Below, piece by piece: positions 59,452 through 64,000 of a stretch of 64,000 nucleotides of DNA. Both the position numbers and the translations under genes were made by a program. The DNA is from Lacticaseibacillus zhaodongensis (lineage in GTDB: Bacteria > Bacillota > Bacilli > Lactobacillales > Lactobacillaceae). Positions within the stretch are counted from its first letter, which is position 1, and each line of letters starts with the position of its first letter. The stretch spans positions 1-64,000 of the forward strand of contig NZ_BLBG01000001.1 in the NCBI RefSeq assembly GCF_009687905.1. The letters are read 5' to 3'. The notes under the pieces were generated by a model. It was not told the origin of the DNA. It searched no databases and saw only the letters and a program-made list of their open reading frames with translations.

Positions 59452-59480
59452 TTGACAGGGTGACACGCCACGTCTAAAAT
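59452..59480 (+). promoter_or_regulatory. Promoter of rny
   Basis: Perfect -35 TTGACA (59452-59457), 17-bp spacer, -10 TAAAAT (59475-59480). The leader is about 75 nt and AT-rich. Confidence 0.88.
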
Positions 59481-59560
59481 GAATGTTTGTAATAATCTAC
59501 AAAAAATTAAAAAGCATCTGAGTGAACACTTACTTTTTTAGATGATGCGGAGGTGAAGAC

Positions 59561-61126
59561 GTGACAGCAACACTGTTATCGATAATCCTCGCAGCCATCG
59601 CTTTAGTAATCGGATTGATCATTGGCTATGTAGCACGTAAACAGGTCCATGAAAACAAACTGAATCAGGCAACTGGCACCGCGGATGGGATTATCGAAAC
59701 GGCCAAGAAGGAGGCTGCTTCCTTGAAAAAGGAGGCCCTCATTGAGGCCAAGGAGAAGGGTAACCAGTATCGCAGTCAAGTCGAAGATGAGCTGAACCAG
59801 AGACGGAGCGAAGTCTCAAAGTCAGAGCACCGACTTGAAACCCGCGAGGAAACTCTTGATCGGCGTGATGACACGCTTGATCGTAAAGAACAGAGCCTGA
59901 CTGATCGGGACGCTGCCTTGGCGCAGCGGGAAGAGAACATCAAGACCCAAGAGGAAAAGCTCGAGCACAGCGCAGCTGATGCCCAAGCGGAACTCGAACG
60001 GGTTGCGGGTTTGACCCAGGATGATGCCAAAAACGAAATTCTTGATGAAACACGCGACCAGCTCACCCATGAGCGGGCAGTGATGATTCGGGATAGTCAG
60101 GCTGAAGCCAAAGAACACGCGGACAAGACGGCTAAACAGCTGGTCGCGGACGCAATTCAGCGTTCCGCCGCGGACGTTGTCGCTGAGACAACAGTTACGG
60201 TGGTCAACTTGCCTAGTGACGACATGAAGGGCCGGATTATTGGCCGTGAAGGTCGTAACATTCGTAGTCTTGAAACCCTGACCGGGATTGATATTATCAT
60301 TGATGACACACCGGAAGCGGTTGTCCTCTCTGGATTTGACCCAATTCGGCGTGAAATTGCGCGGATGGCCTTGGAGACCTTGATTCAAGACGGCCGGATT
60401 CATCCGGCCCGCATTGAAGAGGCGGTCGACAAAGCGCGGAAGGAAATGGATGACCAGATCCGCGAGATTGGTGAAAAAGCCATTTTCGAGCTTGGCATTC
60501 ACAACATGAGTCCAGATCTGATCAAGATCCTGGGCCGGTTGCACTTCCGGACTAGTTATGGTCAGAACGTTCTGGACCACTCGATTCAAGTTGCCAAGCT
60601 CACGGCTGTCATGGCTGCTGAGCTCGGCGAGGACATCACGATGGCCAAGCGGGCCGGATTGATGCATGATATCGGTAAAGCCCTCGATCACGAGGTCGAC
60701 GGTTCTCACGTCGAAATCGGGACTGAGCTCGCCCGTAAGTACCATGAGCCAAAAGTTGTTATTAACACAATTGCGTCACACCACGGTGACGTGGAACCTG
60801 AAAGCATTATTGCCGTACTGGTTGCGGCTGCTGACGCGGTTTCCGCGGCCCGGCCGGGTGCGCGCAGCGAATCACTTGAGAATTATCTGCACCGTTTGGA
60901 GAAACTCGAGAGTATTGCCAATGGATTTAAGGGCGTGGATCACAGTTACGCTATTCAGGCGGGACGTGAGATCCGGGTCATTGTCAAACCAGACCAACTA
61001 AGTGATGACCAAGCGGTTATCGTTGCGCATGACATCAAGAGTCAAATTGAACGTGAGTTGGAGTACCCAGGCCACATTAAGGTGACCGTTATCCGGGAAA
61101 CACGCACGGTTGAATACGCAAAATAA
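59561..61126 (+). CDS. rny: Ribonuclease Y
   Basis: 521 residues, membrane-anchored endoribonuclease that starts mRNA decay. N-terminal helix about 5-22, long coiled coil about 30-200 rich in E/K/Q, KH domain near 210-270 ([18 protein letters not shown]), HD domain near 335-430 with the metal pair HDIGKA near 368. The start is GTG (MTATLLS), fixed by SD GGAGG seven bases upstream. Confidence 0.97.
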   Translation: MTATLLSIILAAIALVIGLIIGYVARKQVHENKLNQATGTADGIIETAKKEAASLKKEALIEAKEKGNQYRSQVEDELNQRRSEVSKSEHRLETREETLDRRDDTLDRKEQSLTDRDAALAQREENIKTQEEKLEHSAADAQAELERVAGLTQDDAKNEILDETRDQLTHERAVMIRDSQAEAKEHADKTAKQLVADAIQRSAADVVAETTVTVVNLPSDDMKGRIIGREGRNIRSLETLTGIDIIIDDTPEAVVLSGFDPIRREIARMALETLIQDGRIHPARIEEAVDKARKEMDDQIREIGEKAIFELGIHNMSPDLIKILGRLHFRTSYGQNVLDHSIQVAKLTAVMAAELGEDITMAKRAGLMHDIGKALDHEVDGSHVEIGTELARKYHEPKVVINTIASHHGDVEPESIIAVLVAAADAVSAARPGARSESLENYLHRLEKLESIANGFKGVDHSYAIQAGREIRVIVKPDQLSDDQAVIVAHDIKSQIERELEYPGHIKVTVIRETRTVEYAK

Positions 61127-61140
61127 GCATGAATGACGGG

Positions 61141-61169
61141 AAGGATGTGACAGTAGTCGCATCCTTTTC
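61141..61169 (+). terminator. Terminator of rny
   Basis: AAGGATG-TGAC / GTCG-CATCCTT hairpin followed by TT. Confidence 0.75.
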
Positions 61170-61262
61170 ATTTGGCGGCAGATATTGTTATAGTTGACTG
61201 AGCGGCGCATTTTAAGAAAACCTGATGATTCGCCGGTTCGGCCACCGAAAGTTGCAATAATT

Positions 61263-61292
61263 TTGCCACGCTCGGGGTCTGGGTAGTATGAT
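61263..61292 (+). promoter_or_regulatory. Promoter of tagO
   Basis: -35 TTGCCA (61263-61268), 18-bp spacer, -10 TATGAT (61287-61292). Confidence 0.65.
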
Positions 61293-61326
61293 TCTGTATA
61301 GAAACCTTTGAAAGTAGGGCGGCAGC

Positions 61327-62457
61327 ATGCCATTATTTAAAATCGTCGTCAGTTTGGTTGTGACGATGTTCATATCAGCAGTTATCACCCCGTTCGTGCG
61401 GCGCTTGGCCTTTGTTCTCGGGGCAGTGGACAAGCCAAATGCGCGGCGGGTCAATACAAAGCCGATGCCAACGATGGGTGGACTGGCGATTTTTCTTGCG
61501 TTCACTTTCGCGACCTTCGTGCTTTTGCGCCCCCAATTTAACACGCACATGTTGTTTTCACTCTTTGGTGCTGAGGCCGTCGTCATCATCACGGGGATGA
61601 TTGACGACATTAAGGAATTGACGCCGAAACAGAAAATGCTTGGCTTGATTATTGCCGCGCTCGTGGTGTACTTCCTGGCGGGTGTGCGCATGACAGAAGT
61701 TAACTTAGGCTTCATCCATTTTGAACTTGGGTGGCTGAGTCTACCGATCACCTTACTCTGGATCGTCGGGATCACCAATGCGGTCAACCTGATTGATGGT
61801 CTCGATGGGTTAGCGACCGGGGTATCGATAATTTCTCTGTCGACTATGGGTATCATTGGGTTCTTCTTCCTCACTACCGCGGAGGTGGGGACCCCGATTA
61901 TGATTTTTACCTTGGTCGCCGCACTGATCGGCTTCTTGCCGCATAATTTTCACCCGGCCAAAATCTTTTTGGGGGATACAGGCTCACTGTTTATTGGCTT
62001 CATGCTCTCGGTTTTGTCGCTGCAAGGTTTGAAGAACGTGACCTTTATCAGCCTAATCATCCCGATCATCGCCCTGGGAGTTCCGATAACGGACACCTTA
62101 TTTGCAATCATTCGGCGCTTGTTGAACCGGGTGCCCATCACTCAGGCGGACAAACATCATTTACACCACCGGTTAATGCAGATGGGGCTAACGCATCGGC
62201 AAACTGTACTGGTGATTTATGGGATTGAGCTGATTTTCTCAATGATTGCCTTGCTGTACCCGCTGAGCTCAGTTTTAGGAAACATTCTCCTGACGGTCGG
62301 GGTCGTATTCGGACTTGAACTCTTCGTCGAGCTGATCGGCCTGCTCGGGCCAAACCGGACACCAATGCTTTACTTGATCAAACACACGGTCCGCAAGCTC
62401 TCGCGCGAGGGTGAGTTGGTTCAAAATAAGACGGATGATAAACAGAGCAAACACTAA
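61327..62457 (+). CDS. tagO: Undecaprenyl-phosphate GlcNAc-1-phosphate transferase (TagO/WecA)
   Basis: 376 residues, about eleven helices. Starts wall teichoic acid or polysaccharide synthesis by linking GlcNAc-1-P to undecaprenyl phosphate. Motifs: KPMPTMGGLAIF near 45, GMIDDIKEL near 89, NLIDGLDGLATG near 155, FLGDTGSLFIG near 217 and DKHHLHHRL near 277. SD AGGGCGG. Single gene, converging with yigZ over a bidirectional terminator. Confidence 0.95.
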   Translation: MPLFKIVVSLVVTMFISAVITPFVRRLAFVLGAVDKPNARRVNTKPMPTMGGLAIFLAFTFATFVLLRPQFNTHMLFSLFGAEAVVIITGMIDDIKELTPKQKMLGLIIAALVVYFLAGVRMTEVNLGFIHFELGWLSLPITLLWIVGITNAVNLIDGLDGLATGVSIISLSTMGIIGFFFLTTAEVGTPIMIFTLVAALIGFLPHNFHPAKIFLGDTGSLFIGFMLSVLSLQGLKNVTFISLIIPIIALGVPITDTLFAIIRRLLNRVPITQADKHHLHHRLMQMGLTHRQTVLVIYGIELIFSMIALLYPLSSVLGNILLTVGVVFGLELFVELIGLLGPNRTPMLYLIKHTVRKLSREGELVQNKTDDKQSKH

Positions 62458-62466
62458 AAACGAACA

Positions 62467-62519
62467 AAATAATCGGCTCCGCTTAGTATTTTGCTAAGCG
62501 GGGCCGATTTTTGATTATT
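62467..62519. terminator. Bidirectional terminator between tagO and yigZ
   Basis: AAAATAATCGGC-TCCGCTTAG and CTAAGCGGGGCCGATTTTTGATTATTTT form a long hairpin with A/T flanks on both sides. Confidence 0.92.
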
Positions 62520-63156
62520 TTGTCTGAATTGGGACGGGGATCTCAGCGTTACGGGTGGCCCCGTTAGTAAAGCGGGCCCTGCCCTTTGTATAACTAGTGA
62601 TCAGTTCCTGAGCGCGCGCAGTATCAGTCTCGTTCAGGAAAAGATGCATGCGAACCGCGGCGGTAAACTCGGCGCTCGTGACTGGCAGCTGTTCTTCCTT
62701 GAGCAGGTTGATCAGGGGGTCATAACTTGAGTAATCGGTATCCACGATCAGCTCGCGTTGATTTTCGATGCGCACGATGCCGGCATCGATAATTGCTGCT
62801 GTAACCGCACTGGTGTATGCCCGAATCAGTCCGGAAGCACCAAGCTTGATGCCCCCAAAATAACGGGTGGTCACGGCCACAACGTTGCTGAGATCATGGG
62901 CGGTCAGCCCACGTAAGGTTGGCGCCCCGGCGGTACCACTTGGTTCACCATCATCACTGGCTCGTTCCACCGATATTGGCCAGCCGACGCGTGCCGCCCA
63001 GACATTATGATTTGCCTTTCGGTTTGTGGCACGAACCTCGGCAACAAAGGCCTCAGCTGCGTCGTTGCTACTGACCCGTTGCAGTTGCGTAATAAAACGC
63101 GACTTTTTGATCTCGATTTCAGTTTGGGTGGGACGGGCAATGGTCAATTTCGTCAA
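62515..63156 (-). CDS. yigZ: YigZ/IMPACT family protein (UPF0029)
   Basis: 213 residues. N-terminal UPF0029 domain with KSRFITQ near 18, ASDDGEPSGTAGAPTLRGL near 65-84 and TTRYFGGIKLGASGLIRAYT near 95-114; C-terminal DUF1949 ferredoxin-like domain. The start is TTG (MTKLTIA) after SD AAAGGAG, with a rather long gap. Function in translation control is suspected from the eukaryotic homologue. It is divergent from comFA with only about 30 bp between starts, an arrangement conserved in Bacillota. Confidence 0.93.
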   Translation of the reverse strand: MTKLTIARPTQTEIEIKKSRFITQLQRVSSNDAAEAFVAEVRATNRKANHNVWAARVGWPISVERASDDGEPSGTAGAPTLRGLTAHDLSNVVAVTTRYFGGIKLGASGLIRAYTSAVTAAIIDAGIVRIENQRELIVDTDYSSYDPLINLLKEEQLPVTSAEFTAAVRMHLFLNETDTARAQELITSYTKGRARFTNGATRNAEIPVPIQTK

Positions 63157-63187
63157 TTCTGCGGATTCTCCTTTTGAGGTGATGAAA

Positions 63188-64000
63188 ATGGATGAAGTAG
63201 CCGCCGTGGCAGGTCAGCTTCTGAGTAGCAGTGAGGCTGAGTGGGCAGGGGTAACTGCTGATATTTTAGCACAGACACAGCAGGTGCCTGCAATCAGCAA
63301 AGTGAATGGCAAGTACATCTGCGCACGTTGTGGTGGTGTAGTGCCGACCAGTAGTCAGCGTTTACCAAGTGGGGTCGTTTACTGTGGTGCATGCATTGCT
63401 CTCGGCAGAATTAGCAGCGATATGATGTTGTGGCAGTTTCCGCAGCCGCACTATGCACCAGCGGCACTGCAAATGAGCTGGCATGGCCAGCTCACACCCC
63501 AGCAAGTTAGTGTTGCCGATGAACTAATTGCGACCTACCAGACTGGTGGTGAACGCTTGTTGTGGGCTGTTACGGGCGCCGGGAAGACCGAGATGCTCTT
63601 TCCACTGCTGGAACAAGCGCTCGCAGCGGGAACACGTGTGGCAATCGTCTCGCCGCGCATTGATGTGATTTTGGAGCTCGCCCCCCGGATTGCCGCGGCC
63701 TTTGCAGATGTACCCTTAGCGGTCCGCTACGGTGGCAGTGGGCCCCAAGCAGTCGGCCAGCTGTTACTGGCAACTGTGCACCAGCTGCTCCGCTTCAAGA
63801 AGACATTTGGATTGATTATTGTGGACGAGGTGGATGCGTTCCCTTATGCCGCAGATCCAGTGTTGGAACGGGCAGTGCGCAGTGCGAGTTGCGGTGCCCG
63901 GATTTTCTTAACCGCCACGCCGAGCGCTAGTCTACTTGCTCGCAGTAAACGTGGGCAGCTAGCAATCAGTTATCTACCCCGTCGTTTTCACGGCTTTCCC
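63188..64000 (+). CDS. comFA: ComFA, DNA-uptake helicase (3' end outside the window)
   Basis: At least 271 residues, cut by the window edge. N-terminal four-Cys zinc site (CARCGG near 48 and YCGAC near 68), then Walker A AVTGAGKTE near 129-137, DEVD box (IIVDEVDAF near 212) and motif III TATPS near 248. ComFA is the ATP-driven motor for single-stranded DNA entry during transformation. Start MDEVAAVA chosen because GAGG is eight bases upstream; ATG at 63182 is possible. comFC is expected next. Confidence 0.95.
   Translation, partial: MDEVAAVAGQLLSSSEAEWAGVTADILAQTQQVPAISKVNGKYICARCGGVVPTSSQRLPSGVVYCGACIALGRISSDMMLWQFPQPHYAPAALQMSWHGQLTPQQVSVADELIATYQTGGERLLWAVTGAGKTEMLFPLLEQALAAGTRVAIVSPRIDVILELAPRIAAAFADVPLAVRYGGSGPQAVGQLLLATVHQLLRFKKTFGLIIVDEVDAFPYAADPVLERAVRSASCGARIFLTATPSASLLARSKRGQLAISYLPRRFHGFP

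Overview
The window looks like a chromosomal segment of a Lactobacillaceae bacterium of fairly high GC (roughly half), probably of the Lacticaseibacillus type or a relative. This is inference from gene content: an SMK-box-like leader on metK, a leuS T-box, ytgP/murJ beside leuS, relQ-ppnK-rluD, ymfFHI-rodZ-pgsA-cinA-recA-rny in Bacillota order, cellobiose and mannose PTS operons, nucleoside deoxyribosyltransferase, and GGAGG-type ribosome binding sites with frequent TTG/GTG starts. There is no prophage, CRISPR array or recognisable insertion sequence. The only mobile-type gene is a serine recombinase near 42.5 kb.

Layout. 0-0.7 kb: tRNA-Asn and tRNA-Ser, then about 400 bp without a credible gene but rich in hairpins (possible structured RNA). 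0.7-11.2 kb: EamA transporter, membrane protein, metK with SMK box, DHA2 efflux pump, PAP2 phosphatase with an LtaS-like enzyme, and leuS under a T-box reading CTG. 11.4-16 kb: lipid II flippase, nnrD, two tRNA-Leu(CAG) genes with near-consensus promoters, a Cof-type HAD phosphatase and a small membrane protein with a cre-like site. 16-23.5 kb: a beta-glucoside region whose PTS is split: EIIC with one 6-phospho-beta-glucosidase (minus strand), EIIB and EIIA with a second (plus strand), each half facing its own GntR/UTRA regulator.

23.6-42 kb: M20 deacylase, an unannotated 40-codon gene, pepF, nucleoside deoxyribosyltransferase, an HTH/low-complexity/DUF3800-like protein, ACT + UPF0210 pair, asparaginase, coiA, CYTH protein, the relQ-ppnK-rluD operon, an HhH DNA glycosylase, cutC, uppP, a lactonase, a lone glucitol-type EIIA and a DUF1648-like gene split at a run of seven G. 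42-47 kb: serine recombinase, a regulator with two XRE domains and a mannose-family PTS operon, with AT-rich spacers. 47-64 kb: zinc-free S14 paralogue, corA, a candidate sRNA, trmL, ftsK, ymfFHI, rodZ, pgsA, cinA, recA with an SOS box, rny, tagO, yigZ and the start of comFA.

Themes. Natural-transformation genes recur (coiA, cinA-recA, comFA). Cell-envelope genes are frequent (LtaS-like, murJ, uppP, tagO, rodZ, pgsA). Sugar uptake is PTS-based with cre-like CcpA sites. The least explained items are the hairpin-rich region beside the tRNAs, a 115-bp long-hairpin element present twice (3.7 and 25.0 kb), the DUF3800-like fusion, the G7 frameshift, and the promoter-terminator unit at 48.4 kb. All assignments come from reading the sequence; no database search was run.
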